From Anaerolineaceae bacterium (GTDB taxonomy: Bacteria; Chloroflexota; Anaerolineae; Aggregatilineales; Phototrophicaceae), in contig JAPPOB010000010.1 of assembly GCA_028818375.1 (NCBI GenBank), forward strand, positions 62,001 to 126,000: 64,000 nt of DNA, written 5' to 3'. The notes under the pieces were generated by a model. That model had not been told where the DNA came from, did no database searches, and saw only the letters and a program-made list of their open reading frames with translations. Position numbers and translations under genes: made by a program. Below, one piece after another: positions 8,342-17,496 of this stretch (the stretch's first letter is position 1; each line of letters opens with the position of its first letter).

Positions 8342-9256
8342 TCAGGCGAGGAAGAACTGGCCCAGCAGTACCTGGCCCAGCCACATGCCGGTGGTGAGAT
8401 TTACGGTGATCAGAGTCTGCACCTGGGCCGCACCACTGGCGTCCAGCGCCTGGCTCCCCCGCATGTCGGTGGCCGGGCGGAACAGCAGGCTGACGGCGAT
8501 GCTGATCAGGAGGCCGAGTCCGAGCCAAAGGGGAAAGACTTCGCGCACAAAGGCGGCCAGCAAACACGCCATTGCCAGCCCGGCAGCCAGATACATGAAA
8601 CGGCGGGCATTGACCGCGCCCAGCATGATGGCGGTGTTTTGCAGACCTGCCGCCCGGTCCATGTCAAGGTCGCGCAACTGGTTGTAAAGTTGACCATAGA
8701 CCGAGAGCAAGGTGGCGGCAATGGCCACCAGCCAGACGATCCCCGGCTGCGCGTCGTAGAGAAAATAACCTGCCAGCAGCAGCAGGCCACTCAACATCAG
8801 TGAGTGCGAAACAACGTCCGTGACTGGCCAGGCCTTGAGCCGCACCGGCCGCCAGGAATAGAAATGTGAAAGCAAGAGAGTCAGGATGCCGGTCAGAAGG
8901 ACGGAAAGACCGCCTGCGGCGTAGAGAACCAGGGTACACATGGCCACCGTACGGCAGGCGGCATAACCCAGGCCCCGTCCAATTTCACCGCTGGCCACCG
9001 GGTTGCGGACGGCCCGAGCGGGGTCGCGGGCGTCATCCGGCGCGTCTTCAATGTCGTTGATCATGAAGGCATAGGCAACTGCAAGAATGTTGGCAACGAT
9101 GATGGCGGGCAAGCGCCAGTCCAGTGAAGCGGCGTTGGCGCGTGCTGCCAGCAGGGCCCCCAGGACAGTGAGGGGAACGACAAAAGAAACAAATTCACGC
9201 CAGCGCGTGAGGCGCAGGAGGCCGCGCAGGGTTTGTCTGATTGAATGGAAGGGCAC
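8342..9256 (-). CDS. UbiA family prenyltransferase
   Basis: Membrane prenyltransferase of 304 residues. The first Asp-rich motif is NDIEDAPDDARDPARAVRNP (N-D-x-x-D-x-x-x-D form), after the second membrane helix. The second is YNQLRDLDMDRAAGLQNTAI after the fifth or sixth. About eight to nine hydrophobic segments follow the UbiA pattern. These motifs bind the Mg-diphosphate of a prenyl donor; the acceptor (quinone, haem, chlorin or lipid) cannot be assigned from sequence. The protein starts at GTG 9256 with AAGGAG eight bases upstream. Ordinary ubiquinone or menaquinone genes do not adjoin it. Confidence 0.85.
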   Translation of the reverse strand: MPFHSIRQTLRGLLRLTRWREFVSFVVPLTVLGALLAARANAASLDWRLPAIIVANILAVAYAFMINDIEDAPDDARDPARAVRNPVASGEIGRGLGYAACRTVAMCTLVLYAAGGLSVLLTGILTLLLSHFYSWRPVRLKAWPVTDVVSHSLMLSGLLLLAGYFLYDAQPGIVWLVAIAATLLSVYGQLYNQLRDLDMDRAAGLQNTAIMLGAVNARRFMYLAAGLAMACLLAAFVREVFPLWLGLGLLISIAVSLLFRPATDMRGSQALDASGAAQVQTLITVNLTTGMWLGQVLLGQFFLA

Positions 9257-9382
9257 CGTGATTCTCCTTGCGGGCTTTAGGGATTACTGGCCCACGGGCC
9301 TGTATCCTGCCACAAGGCGAAGGGATTTTCAACGGATGGTCTTGTCTGGCAGTCCTCTGATCCGGCGAGTATCCTGCCCCTT

Positions 9383-10855
9383 ATGCTGCGCTCTGTCTGC
9401 ATTTTCCTGACATCTCTTGCGCTTTGCGGCTGCACGCTTATCGGTCAACCTGCGCCGACACCCGTCAGGATTGCGACGGCCACAGCACGGCCATCACCTG
9501 CAAGCGTTCCGCAGGTCTCTGCCACACCGCAGGTTGATACGTTCAACCAGACCGCAGTGAGACACGTTGTTCACGCCACCATTGATCTGGCGCAACAAGA
9601 AATAACGGTCCTGCAGGACCTGCATTTCAGAAACCTCAGCGCATTGCCCCTGACGGAGTTGCTGCTGCTTGTCGAGGCCAACAGAAAGGAGGGCAGCGTG
9701 ACAGTCCAGCGCGTCGTCGCCGGCGATACTCCACTGCGCTTCACACTGGAGGGGCGCAAGCTGTCGGTTCGACTGCCGCGCGTCTTGCAGCCAGAAGACG
9801 CGATGGAACTCACCCTGGCTTTCCGACTGGACGTTCCGCCCTTTGAGACCGACGACTTTCTGGGGTGGCTGGGTTACAGCCAGTACCAGATGAATCTGGG
9901 TAACTGGTTGCCGGTAGTTGCGCCCTGGGGTGGTGGTCAGTGGTTGGTCAATGAAACGACTGCCCTGGGAGAGCATTCGGTACAGGACACCGCGGACTGG
10001 CAGGTATATGTCGACATAGAAAACGCGCCGGACGACGTGGTTTTGGCCGGACCTGGTCAGGTGACCGAGATGGAAAACGGGCGATGGCAAATCGAACTGC
10101 AGGCTGCCCGCGATTTCTCGCTCAGTGTTGGCAGCGGTTACCAGCACAGGGCCACGGAACTCGCCGACGGAACAATACTTGAAGTCTACTCGCTCAATGA
10201 TGCGCCTGATGCCCTGGCCGCTGCCGCCTGGACACTGGACGTCGCCCGTCGCAGCATGGAGCGCTTTGCGGCACTCTTTGGCCCCATTCCCTTCGAAAGG
10301 CTGGTCGTCGTCGAGGGCGATTTTCCGGATGGCATGGAATTCAGCGGTCTGGTCTTTGTCAGTCGAGACTGGTTTGAAAGCTGGGAAGGAAACCCCGCCA
10401 GCTATCTGACCCTCATCACCGCGCATGAAGTTGCCCACCAGTGGTGGTATGGCTCGGTGGGCAGTGACCAGGCACGCGAGCCCTGGCTGGATGAGGCGCT
10501 GGCGACCTACAGCGAATACCTGTTGCTGGAGTCGGACTTCCCGGATTTGCTGGATTGGTGGTGGGAGTGGCGGGTCGATCGTTTCGCGCCCGGGGGCCAC
10601 GTCGACAGCGACATTTACGAGTTTGCCAGGCGCCGCGACTACATCAATGCCGTCTACCTGCGGGGCGCGCGCATGTTGCACGAGCTGCGGCAGGACCTGG
10701 GCGACGACGCCTTTTTTGGCTGGTTGCGACGTCATGCGGAGCAGGGAGCGGGCAACATCGTCACGGAAGAAGACTTCTGGTCCCTGCTGAGTGAATCACA
10801 GCGGGCGGCTACGCTGGAAACGCGGCGGCGTTACCTGCGAGATCCGGGTCCCTGA
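9383..10855 (+). CDS. M1 family metallopeptidase, predicted lipoprotein
   Basis: Protein of 490 residues. The N-terminus carries a lipoprotein signal with lipobox LCGC (Cys near residue 17) followed by a Thr/Pro/Ser-rich linker, so it is probably anchored on the outer face of the membrane. The gluzincin core is complete: HEVAHQWW gives zinc ligands His348 and His352 with catalytic Glu349, and LDEALATYSEY gives Glu371, exactly 19 residues after His352 as in M1 enzymes. The exopeptidase motif region is GMEFSGLVFV (family form G-A/M-M-E-N/F), with Phe in place of the usual Asn, so aminopeptidase specificity is not guaranteed. It is convergent with the DUF2961 gene (15 bases between stops). Confidence 0.88.
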   Translation: MLRSVCIFLTSLALCGCTLIGQPAPTPVRIATATARPSPASVPQVSATPQVDTFNQTAVRHVVHATIDLAQQEITVLQDLHFRNLSALPLTELLLLVEANRKEGSVTVQRVVAGDTPLRFTLEGRKLSVRLPRVLQPEDAMELTLAFRLDVPPFETDDFLGWLGYSQYQMNLGNWLPVVAPWGGGQWLVNETTALGEHSVQDTADWQVYVDIENAPDDVVLAGPGQVTEMENGRWQIELQAARDFSLSVGSGYQHRATELADGTILEVYSLNDAPDALAAAAWTLDVARRSMERFAALFGPIPFERLVVVEGDFPDGMEFSGLVFVSRDWFESWEGNPASYLTLITAHEVAHQWWYGSVGSDQAREPWLDEALATYSEYLLLESDFPDLLDWWWEWRVDRFAPGGHVDSDIYEFARRRDYINAVYLRGARMLHELRQDLGDDAFFGWLRRHAEQGAGNIVTEEDFWSLLSESQRAATLETRRRYLRDPGP

Positions 10856-10870
10856 CCCGCAAGGCGTTGA

Positions 10871-11947
10871 CTAAATGACCTCCAGCCTGTCGGCATCCGG
10901 CATTGACGGGAAAGGCGCATGAGGTTCGGTCTGATACCACCAGGCGACGGAAGCGATGTCATCCTGTAGCGGCAGGTAGCGATTTCCACTGCGCCAGCCC
11001 AGCGCCTGTATGGTGACCCGCAAGTCTTCCCGGAAACGAATCGGGTCCAGTATGTGCCAGCGGTACAGCCCGAATCGGGTCTGGCTCTGTTCGAAACCAT
11101 CCGGCCGCAGCACCTGGGGCATCCCGGAGTAGGGCGAACTGAATTCGCCATATTTGCCTTCGGGCATGCGGAAGCTCCAGGCGCCACCGAAATAGTCCTC
11201 GGTGCCGGTGCCGCAGATTGTTGGATGCTCGTCACCATCCATGTAGAACTTGATTTCGCCCTCGCCCCACCAGCCGCTGTTGTTTGAGCCCCAGGCCATG
11301 TAGGTGCCTACGTAATGGCCCTGACCCCTCACGCCGTCCAGCAAGGTATGGACGTCGCCATAGGGCAGGGGATTGTTGCGACGCCACTGCGCATGCAGGC
11401 AGGCGGCGTCGTCCGGGATGTCCGTCTCCGCCCAGGTGATCTGGTAGTAACAGGTGATCGTCTCTTCACCAATGTTTTCCAGCGTCACGCGGGCGTGCTT
11501 GCGAAAGGGCATCTGCCAGTAACTGTTGAATCCGGCGATCGGGTTGACGGCGATCGCCAGTGAACTGATCGTGCTGTGCCGGTTCCAGCCACTGCAGAAG
11601 AAATCACCGAAGGGGACCTCGATCGAAGGCCTGTCTTCCCCGTCCCAGTAAAAGCGAATCACCATCTGGCGCCAGCTGCCATGCGAAACGGCAAACCAGA
11701 TGTGCTGGATTGCCCCGGGACCGGTGATGTCGGCGAGGGTGACCCCTGCACCTCCGTTGATGCGGATACTGGGCGAGACCTTCCAGCCCTGGCCCAGGTC
11801 ACGCGCGGCCTGCAAACCGGTGCCTTCGGTCGCCAGGTCCCCCCGGCCTCTGGCGCCATCCGGGTTTTCCGCACTGATCGAGCGCGTTCGCGCGTCTGAA
11901 AGTCGCGCCAGATCGCTCATGCCTGTAACAAGCCCGTTGAATGCCAT
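10871..11947 (-). CDS. DUF2961 domain protein
   Basis: Protein of 358 residues matching the DUF2961 family, a jelly-roll-type fold found in predicted glycan-active proteins; some family members have recently been shown to have glycoside hydrolase activity, but I cannot assign a substrate. Recognisable blocks are ITGPGAIQHIWFAV near residue 70, RFYWDGEDRPSIEVPFGDFF, FNSYWQMPF, a central YVGTYMAWG, then GEGEIKFYMDGDEHPTICG and GTEDYFGGAWSF toward the C-terminus. There is no signal peptide, so the enzyme would be cytoplasmic. The start at 11947 is set by GGAGGGGA upstream and by the homologous region beginning just after; the frame stays open for another 108 codons upstream but that part is antisense to the PhyH gene. 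Confidence 0.86.
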   Translation of the reverse strand: MAFNGLVTGMSDLARLSDARTRSISAENPDGARGRGDLATEGTGLQAARDLGQGWKVSPSIRINGGAGVTLADITGPGAIQHIWFAVSHGSWRQMVIRFYWDGEDRPSIEVPFGDFFCSGWNRHSTISSLAIAVNPIAGFNSYWQMPFRKHARVTLENIGEETITCYYQITWAETDIPDDAACLHAQWRRNNPLPYGDVHTLLDGVRGQGHYVGTYMAWGSNNSGWWGEGEIKFYMDGDEHPTICGTGTEDYFGGAWSFRMPEGKYGEFSSPYSGMPQVLRPDGFEQSQTRFGLYRWHILDPIRFREDLRVTIQALGWRSGNRYLPLQDDIASVAWWYQTEPHAPFPSMPDADRLEVI

Positions 11948-12008
11948 CCTGTTCCCCTCCTCCGCGCTATGCTCCTGTCGGCACATGGTAGCGCGCAGGA
12001 GACTTTCG

Positions 12009-12632
12009 ATGAAATTCTCGCCGCAACAGGTGAAGCGCTTTCGCGATGAAGGCTGGCTGGGCGTGCCCGAATTCTGGACGGATCGCGAAATATCCGCCAT
12101 GCGCGTCGAATTGCAAGGTCTGCGGGACGCCGGTCTGCTGCACAACGTCAGTACGGAGTGTGACGGCACGACCTGTTCGAAGCGGAAAGCGAATTTGCAG
12201 CTCTGCCCCATGTACCCGCACAGTCGCTTTTTCCGTGCCATGCCTTTCGCCGACAAGGTGGCGCAGGCCATCGGTCAACTCATCGGCGATCCCGTGATAC
12301 TGCACCTTGATCAGGTCTTTCTCAAGCCGGCGGTGCATGGCGCAGGCACCAACTGGCATCAGGACATTGCCTGCTTTCGCATCCCGGACCCCCTGGGGGG
12401 CACCGCCATGTGGACGGCGATGCATGACGCGACGGTCGCCAACAAGACCGACAGCGACCGCGCCGGCATCGCGCACCACTTCGTCAACGGGTCGATGAAG
12501 GACATTCGCTGGCGCAAGAAGAAACTGAGCGAAAACCCCTGGCTCTCCGGACCCGCGGCCAGCGGCGGCGAACGGGAATACGGCGAACGGATCAGCGGCA
12601 CCTGGGAAAGGGAGGTTGAGCGCTTGCACTGA
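12009..12632 (+). pseudogene. Phytanoyl-CoA dioxygenase (PhyH) family gene with internal in-frame deletion
   Basis: Reading frame of 207 residues that is clearly PhyH-like at both ends. The N-terminal part has LIGDPVILHLDQVFLKP and the first iron motif NWHQD (His117, Asp119), followed by GTAMWTAMHDATVAN. At Asn145 the protein jumps straight to KTDSDRAGIAHHFVNG, which in relatives lies after the second iron histidine. The expected segment of about 50-60 residues with the GSH motif, the distal iron His and the 2-oxoglutarate-binding residue is missing, while the C-terminal block GPAASGGEREYG is intact. The junction falls on GCCAAC (12438-12443). It is probably inactive, or an assembly or population deletion. 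AGGAGA precedes the start. I call it a pseudogene on the loss of metal and cosubstrate residues. Confidence 0.7.
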
Positions 12633-12646
12633 AAGGCGGGTATACT
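12616..12646 (+). promoter_or_regulatory. Candidate promoter of comM
   Basis: TATACT (12641-12646) is a near-consensus -10 box 40 bases upstream of the comM start. TTGAGC (12616-12621) could be the -35 box, but the spacer is 19 bases, longer than optimal. It overlaps the end of the PhyH frame. Confidence 0.42.
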
Positions 12647-12685
12647 GTCGGGTGGCTGATGCGTTGAATCCGACAAGGAACTGCC

Positions 12686-14236
12686 ATGCTTTCCATCGTG
12701 CGTGCCTGCGCCGTCGTCGGACTGGACGGTTGCATCATCGACGTCGAGACCGATTTCAATCCCCGCGCCGGAATCCCCTCATTTTCCCTGGTTGGCCTGC
12801 CCGGATCGGCTGTGCGTGAGAGCCGCGAACGGGTGCGCGCCGCGATCCGCAATTCCGGCCTTCAATTTCCGAACAAGAGTTACGTGGTCAACCTGTCACC
12901 CGCCGACCTGCCCAAACACGGGCCGGCCTACGACCTGGCCATCGCGGTTGGCGTGCTGGCGGCGACCGACCAGGTGCCCGAAGGCGCACTGAAGGAGGCG
13001 ATTTTCCTCGGCGAACTCTCGCTGGATGGCAGTGTGCGCCATGTCAAGGGAGTGATGCCCATGGCGAACGTCGCCCGCGATGAAGGTTTCAAAACGCTCT
13101 ACGTGCCTGCCTGCGATGCGCCGGAAGCGGGCCTGGTGGATGACATCGACATCATCCCGCTGGAATCCCTGGGCAAACTGGTCGAACACGTCTACGGTTT
13201 GAATCCCGTCGCGCCGCTGGTACGCAGCATGCCGGCCGGCGAGAGCGATTCCCTGCCGGAAGGTCAAATGGACTTTGCCGATATTCGGGGTCAGGAACAT
13301 CTGAAGCGCGCGCTGGAAGTGGCCGCCGCCGGTAACCACAACCTCCTGATGAAGGGGCCGCCCGGCGCCGGCAAATCGCTCTGCGCCCATGCCCTGCCCG
13401 GCATCCTGCCGCCCCTGACCCGTGTTGAAGCGCTGGAAGCCACGCGGATCTATTCCGTGGCCGACATGCTTCAGAGCGAGGAACCCCTGTTGCGTCATCG
13501 GCCCTTTCGCGCACCGCATCACACCATCTCACAGGCCGGCCTTGTGGGCGGGGGCCCGGTGCCGCGTCCCGGCGAAATCTCGCTGGCGCATCGCGGCGTC
13601 CTGTTTCTGGACGAACTGCCGGAGTACGGTCAACGCATGCTGGAGGTGCTGCGTCAGCCGATAGAGGAACGCAGGGTCACCATCAGCCGGGCCAGCGGTT
13701 CACTCACTTTTCCGGCCAACTTTCAGTTGCTGGCGGCCATGAACCCCTGTCCCTGCGGCCACTTCGGCGATATGGCCCGCAACTGCAGCTGCTCGGCGAC
13801 GCAGGTCCAGCGTTACCAAAACCGAATCTCCGGACCCATGCTGGACCGCATCGACATGCACGTCGATGTGCCACGGGTTGAGTACGACAAGCTGATGACC
13901 ATGGAACCTGGCGAATCGACCCGGGAAATCCGCGCCCGTGTCATTGCCGCGCGAGAAAGGCAGGCGGAACGCTTCAGCGAACACCCCGGACTATTCGCAA
14001 ATGCCGACATGGGGCCCGGTGAAGTACAGGAAATGTGTCGACTCAATGATGAAGCGCGACAGATTCTGGATGCCTCGGTACGGCAGATGCGGCTGGGCGC
14101 GCGGGCCCTGCACCGTGTGCTTAAGCTGGGACGCACGATCGCCGATCTGGCCGCCAGCGACATTGTCGCTGTGGAACACGTGGCCGAGGCGTTACAGTAC
14201 CGGCAGAGCGGGCAGTTTTCTGCCACTGGCAGGTAG
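12686..14236 (+). CDS. comM: YifB/ComM family Mg-chelatase-like AAA+ helicase
   Basis: Protein of 516 residues with all ComM/YifB parts: an N-terminal Lon-like beta domain (residues 1-170, VETDFNPRAGIPSFSLVGLP and DLAIAVGVLAA), the AAA+ core with Walker A GPPGAGKS (224-231), Walker B LFLDELPEY, the sensor segment AAMNPCPCGHFGD with two Cys, and a C-terminal lid with ASDIVAVEHVAEALQYR. In naturally transformable bacteria ComM is a hexameric branch-migration helicase that helps integrate incoming single-stranded DNA; many non-competent bacteria keep it for recombination. The neighbouring genes do not indicate competence. Length and motifs are typical, so the family call is secure. Confidence 0.95.
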   Translation: MLSIVRACAVVGLDGCIIDVETDFNPRAGIPSFSLVGLPGSAVRESRERVRAAIRNSGLQFPNKSYVVNLSPADLPKHGPAYDLAIAVGVLAATDQVPEGALKEAIFLGELSLDGSVRHVKGVMPMANVARDEGFKTLYVPACDAPEAGLVDDIDIIPLESLGKLVEHVYGLNPVAPLVRSMPAGESDSLPEGQMDFADIRGQEHLKRALEVAAAGNHNLLMKGPPGAGKSLCAHALPGILPPLTRVEALEATRIYSVADMLQSEEPLLRHRPFRAPHHTISQAGLVGGGPVPRPGEISLAHRGVLFLDELPEYGQRMLEVLRQPIEERRVTISRASGSLTFPANFQLLAAMNPCPCGHFGDMARNCSCSATQVQRYQNRISGPMLDRIDMHVDVPRVEYDKLMTMEPGESTREIRARVIAARERQAERFSEHPGLFANADMGPGEVQEMCRLNDEARQILDASVRQMRLGARALHRVLKLGRTIADLAASDIVAVEHVAEALQYRQSGQFSATGR

Positions 14237-14248
14237 GGGGGGGCGACG

Positions 14249-15244
14249 ATGGAATTGTTGGTCATTAATGCGGCGGAAGTGCGTCAGTTGCTGCCGATGG
14301 CGGCCTGTATGGATGCGATGGAAAGCGCGCTAAAGCAACTTGGGCGAGGAGAGGCGCAGAATCCGCTGCGCAGTGCCAACTGGCTGGCCGACAATCGGGG
14401 CATTCTGTTGGCGATGCCGGCCCTGACTGAAGAGGCGATGGCCATCAAGGTGATTACCGTCATGCCAGGCAACCACGGGTCCCCCTACGATTCGCACATG
14501 GGCGCCGTGATCCTTTTCGACTCACAATACGGTCGGCCGCTGGCCCTGATGGACGCCACTGAAATCACAGCCATTCGCACCGCGGCCGTCAGTGGCGTGG
14601 CAACCCGCGCGCTTGCCCGCGAGGATGCCGGCGACCTGGCGATTTTGGGTACGGGCGTACAGGCACGCTCTCACCTGCAGGCCATGCTCGAGGCCCGGCC
14701 TCTGCGGCGGGTCCAGGTCTGGAGCCGTGGCGAGGCCCATCGTGCAGCTTACGTACAGTGGGCGAGTGACGAGCTCGACGTTGAAGTTGAGTCAGCGGGC
14801 AGCGCCGAATATGCCGTGAAGGGAGCGGATCTCATTTGCACGACAACAGCCGCCACCGAGCCAGTGCTGCGCGGCGTTTGGTTGTCTCCAGGCGCGCACA
14901 TCAATGCTGTCGGCGCATCCACGGCGACAACGCGGGAACTCGACTCGCAAGCCATGGCCATGGTCAGCCATTTTGTTGACCGTCGCGAATCTGCGCTTGA
15001 TGAATCGGGGGATTACCTGATCCCCCTGAATGAAGGCGCGATCGGGGACGATCACATCCGCGCCGAACTGGGAGAAGTGCTGCTTGGTCGTGCGCCGGGC
15101 CGCAGCAGCGACGACGAGATCACGCTCTTCAACTCGCTTGGTCTCGCGGTCGAGGACCTGGCATCGGCGCAGCTAATCTATCGCGAGGCGCAGAGGCGGG
15201 GCCAGGGCACAAACGTTGAGTTTGGCGAGTCGGCGGAAGAATAA
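14249..15244 (+). CDS. Ornithine cyclodeaminase / mu-crystallin family NAD(P)-dependent enzyme
   Basis: Protein of 331 residues of the OCD/mu-crystallin family, Rossmann enzymes that deaminate or reduce amino-acid-derived imines (ornithine to proline, alanine dehydrogenase, ketimine reductases). The nucleotide motif is ILGTGVQARSHLQAM near residue 133, with the family residues TAIRTAAVSGVATRALARED before it and ICTTTAATEPVL and NAVGAS after it. Start at ATG 14249 follows a G-rich stretch (G8) that can serve as ribosome binding site, 12 bases after comM. It is convergent with lysK, with a single base between the two stop codons. An ornithine or lysine link would fit the adjacent pathway, but substrate cannot be read from sequence. 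Confidence 0.88.
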   Translation: MELLVINAAEVRQLLPMAACMDAMESALKQLGRGEAQNPLRSANWLADNRGILLAMPALTEEAMAIKVITVMPGNHGSPYDSHMGAVILFDSQYGRPLALMDATEITAIRTAAVSGVATRALAREDAGDLAILGTGVQARSHLQAMLEARPLRRVQVWSRGEAHRAAYVQWASDELDVEVESAGSAEYAVKGADLICTTTAATEPVLRGVWLSPGAHINAVGASTATTRELDSQAMAMVSHFVDRRESALDESGDYLIPLNEGAIGDDHIRAELGEVLLGRAPGRSSDDEITLFNSLGLAVEDLASAQLIYREAQRRGQGTNVEFGESAEE

Positions 15245-15245
15245 C

Positions 15246-16322
15246 TCAGTTCCATGGCGGGGCAATCGATTCAATCATCGTGACCAGCACCTCGATGGCC
15301 AACAGGTATTCGTCCAGGTCGACATGTTCGTCAGGCCTGTGGTCCAGCGCTGAATCGCCGGGGCCGTAGGCGACGATCGGGCAATTCCAGACCGGCGCGA
15401 CCAGGTTCATGTCCGATGTTCCGGTCTTGGTCACAAAGCGCGGTCGTGCGCCATGCTGACGAATGGCGCGGCGAAAGACCCGGCTGAGCAAGTTGTCGCG
15501 GGGGCTGAGCCAGGCGTGTTCGTGGCCCCGGGCAATCAGGCTGGCGGATTCACCTGCGCCGGGCAATTCGGCCTCCAGCTCCTGCGGCGAGATGCGCAGG
15601 GGTAATCGAAAGCCGGCGGTCAGGGAAGTTTCGCCCCAGGCGCCGTCCTGCCCCGTTTCAATGTCCTGCAAGGTCACGTCCAGACGGTCAAAGAGTCCTG
15701 AAACGCCTTCGTTGTGTCGCTCTGCCCATTTCAGTAGCTCCAGCCACCAGGTCACGGCGTTTTCCGCCGGACTTAGGCCCTGGCCGGCGCTGTGCGCCAG
15801 CGGGCCGCGCCATGTACGTTCGACCAGCAGGCGGCCCTTGTACCCCAGCGTGATGCGGTCCGCGCGCGAGGGTTCGCCGATCACGCAGGCCCAGGGCTGA
15901 TAGCGCCCGAGTAAATGCCGCGCGCCACAGCTGCTGCCTTCCTCTTCCACGGCGCCGACGAGTACAAGGCGCAGTCCGCGCGGCAGGGTTGCCCGAGTCC
16001 CGGCGACGGCGAAGGCGCAGAGAGGTCCCCTGGCGTCGACCGTGCCGCGGCCGAAGAGCAGGCGACCCTGCCGACGTACAGGCAGTTCCCCGGGGAAGGT
16101 GTCGATATGGCCGAGCAGGAGCAGATCGCGGTCACCGGAGCCAAGAATCCCGACGGCGTTTCCAATGTCGTCAACGTAGGCCTCGTCATAGCCATTGGCG
16201 GCCATCCAGTCGACCAGATGGCGCACGGCAGGTCCTTCCTTGCCGGTGACGCCGGGAATGGCGACGAGGTCCTGCAGCAACGACTCCGCTGCAAGGTCGT
16301 CCGGGCGCGCCTCCTCAGTCAT
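15246..16322 (-). CDS. lysK: [LysW]-lysine / [LysW]-ornithine hydrolase
   Basis: Zinc-dependent M20-type carboxypeptidase of 358 residues that releases the finished amino acid from the carrier protein LysW, the last step of the pathway. Metal-site motifs are [27 protein letters not shown], and [12 protein letters not shown], plus [18 protein letters not shown], which is characteristic for LysK/ArgE-like hydrolases acting on LysW adducts. Its start overlaps the lysJ stop by eight bases and it is the last gene of the lysWXYZJK run. Some LysK enzymes act on both lysine and ornithine adducts. Because a full acetyl-ornithine route exists elsewhere in the window, lysine is the likelier product, but that is inference. 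Confidence 0.93.
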   Translation of the reverse strand: MTEEARPDDLAAESLLQDLVAIPGVTGKEGPAVRHLVDWMAANGYDEAYVDDIGNAVGILGSGDRDLLLLGHIDTFPGELPVRRQGRLLFGRGTVDARGPLCAFAVAGTRATLPRGLRLVLVGAVEEEGSSCGARHLLGRYQPWACVIGEPSRADRITLGYKGRLLVERTWRGPLAHSAGQGLSPAENAVTWWLELLKWAERHNEGVSGLFDRLDVTLQDIETGQDGAWGETSLTAGFRLPLRISPQELEAELPGAGESASLIARGHEHAWLSPRDNLLSRVFRRAIRQHGARPRFVTKTGTSDMNLVAPVWNCPIVAYGPGDSALDHRPDEHVDLDEYLLAIEVLVTMIESIAPPWN

Positions 16323-17496
16323 CCAGCGACTCGCGAATGGCGACGACGATTTCCTTCAATTCCCCTTCACTGATGATCAGGGGAGGCAGCAGACGCAACA
16401 CGTTAAAACCGGCCGGCAGGGCGAGGACGCCGCGGTCCTGCAGTCGCATCAATACGGGCGTCACGCGTCCACGCAATTGCATGCCGACAAGGAGTCCGAG
16501 CCCCCGCACCTCCCGGACGGAGGGATGTTGCAAGCCTGCCAGTTCCGACATGATCCAGTTGCCCAATTGTGCTGCGCGTTGCGGCAGTTGTTCATCTTCG
16601 ATCACCGCAAGAGTGGCCAACGCGGCAGCGCAGGCCAGGGGGTTGCCGCCAAATGTGCTGCCATGGCTGCCGGCGGGCAGGTTGCCGAGGGAGGTGCGCC
16701 AGCATACGGCCCCAATCGGTACACCACCCGCCAAGCCCTTGCCAAGTGCAAGAATGTCCGGGACGACGTCGGCCTGTTGGCAGGCGAACCAGCTGCCACA
16801 GCGTCCCAACCCGGTCTGGATTTCGTCAATCACCAGCAGCGCGCCATGGTCGTCACAGAGTTGTCGCAGATCGCGCAGCCAGGCCGCATCGGCGGGACGT
16901 ACGCCGCCTTCGCCCTGGACAACCTCAACCACCGCGGCGGCCGTATCGTCGTCAATTGCTGCGCGCGCCGCCTCAAGATCATTGAATGCCAAATGTTGGA
17001 CCTGGTCCCCGTGCCAGGCGTCAAAGGGCTGGCGGTACTTCGGGTTCCAGGTGAGCGCCAGGGCGCCCAGCGTGCGCCCGTGAAAGGCATTGCGCGTGGC
17101 CAGCACCTTGTTGCGCCCCGTCAACAACATGGCGACCTTGAGCGCGCCTTCCATGGCTTCTGCGCCGCTGTTGCAGAGGAAGAATCTTCCAATGTCGCCT
17201 GGCGTCAGGTCTGTGAGACGTTCATAAAGAAGGGCGCGATGTTCGTTGAAGAAGATTTCGGGGCTGGTGACAAGCTCGCCTGCCTGTTTGGCGATGGCGG
17301 CGCTGACCACCGGGTGAGCATGACCAGTCAGGGCGACTCCCTGGCCGCTGGTGGCGTCAAGGTAACTGCGCCCACTATCGTCCCAAACGCGGGTGCCTGC
17401 ACCCCGGACCAGGGTCAGGGGCCTTTTGAAATAGGCCCCTGATGTATGCGCAGCTTCTGTCTGGCGCAGGGACCGGTCGATTTCCTGCATGCTCAC
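16315..17496 (-). CDS. lysJ: [LysW]-aminoadipate semialdehyde transaminase
   Basis: Class III PLP aminotransferase of 393 residues, closest in logic to ArgD/AstC, that converts LysW-aminoadipate semialdehyde to LysW-lysine with glutamate as donor. Motifs: LCNSGAEAMEGALKVA (cofactor phosphate), NAFHGRTLGALALT, VVQGEGGVRPAD, VIDEIQTGLGRCGSWF, and LALGKGLAGGVPIGAV with the PLP lysine. The GTG start at 17496 overlaps the lysZ stop (GTGA); an ATG six bases downstream is an alternative. The window holds a second class III enzyme, ArgD at 57301, so the two probably split LysW-linked and acetyl-linked substrates. Confidence 0.92.
   Translation of the reverse strand: MSMQEIDRSLRQTEAAHTSGAYFKRPLTLVRGAGTRVWDDSGRSYLDATSGQGVALTGHAHPVVSAAIAKQAGELVTSPEIFFNEHRALLYERLTDLTPGDIGRFFLCNSGAEAMEGALKVAMLLTGRNKVLATRNAFHGRTLGALALTWNPKYRQPFDAWHGDQVQHLAFNDLEAARAAIDDDTAAAVVEVVQGEGGVRPADAAWLRDLRQLCDDHGALLVIDEIQTGLGRCGSWFACQQADVVPDILALGKGLAGGVPIGAVCWRTSLGNLPAGSHGSTFGGNPLACAAALATLAVIEDEQLPQRAAQLGNWIMSELAGLQHPSVREVRGLGLLVGMQLRGRVTPVLMRLQDRGVLALPAGFNVLRLLPPLIISEGELKEIVVAIRESLDD

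Noticed and set aside
7637..8803. 388-codon plus-strand frame
   Set aside because: It lies across the CCA enzyme start and the UbiA operon, both clearly minus, and its low-complexity Gln/Gly/Arg composition has no family match.
9494..10735. 413-codon minus-strand frame
   Set aside because: Antisense to the M1 peptidase, which has an intact zinc site and signal peptide.
11700..12008. N-terminal extension of the PhyH frame
   Set aside because: It is antisense to DUF2961 and has no PhyH similarity; AGGAGA before ATG 12009 fixes the start.
12438..12443. Frameshift instead of deletion in the PhyH gene
   Set aside because: Both sides of the junction are in the same frame and the missing block was not found in the other frames nearby, so a frameshift does not explain it.
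16195..17442. 415-codon plus-strand frame
   Set aside because: Antisense to lysJ; no homology and atypical composition.
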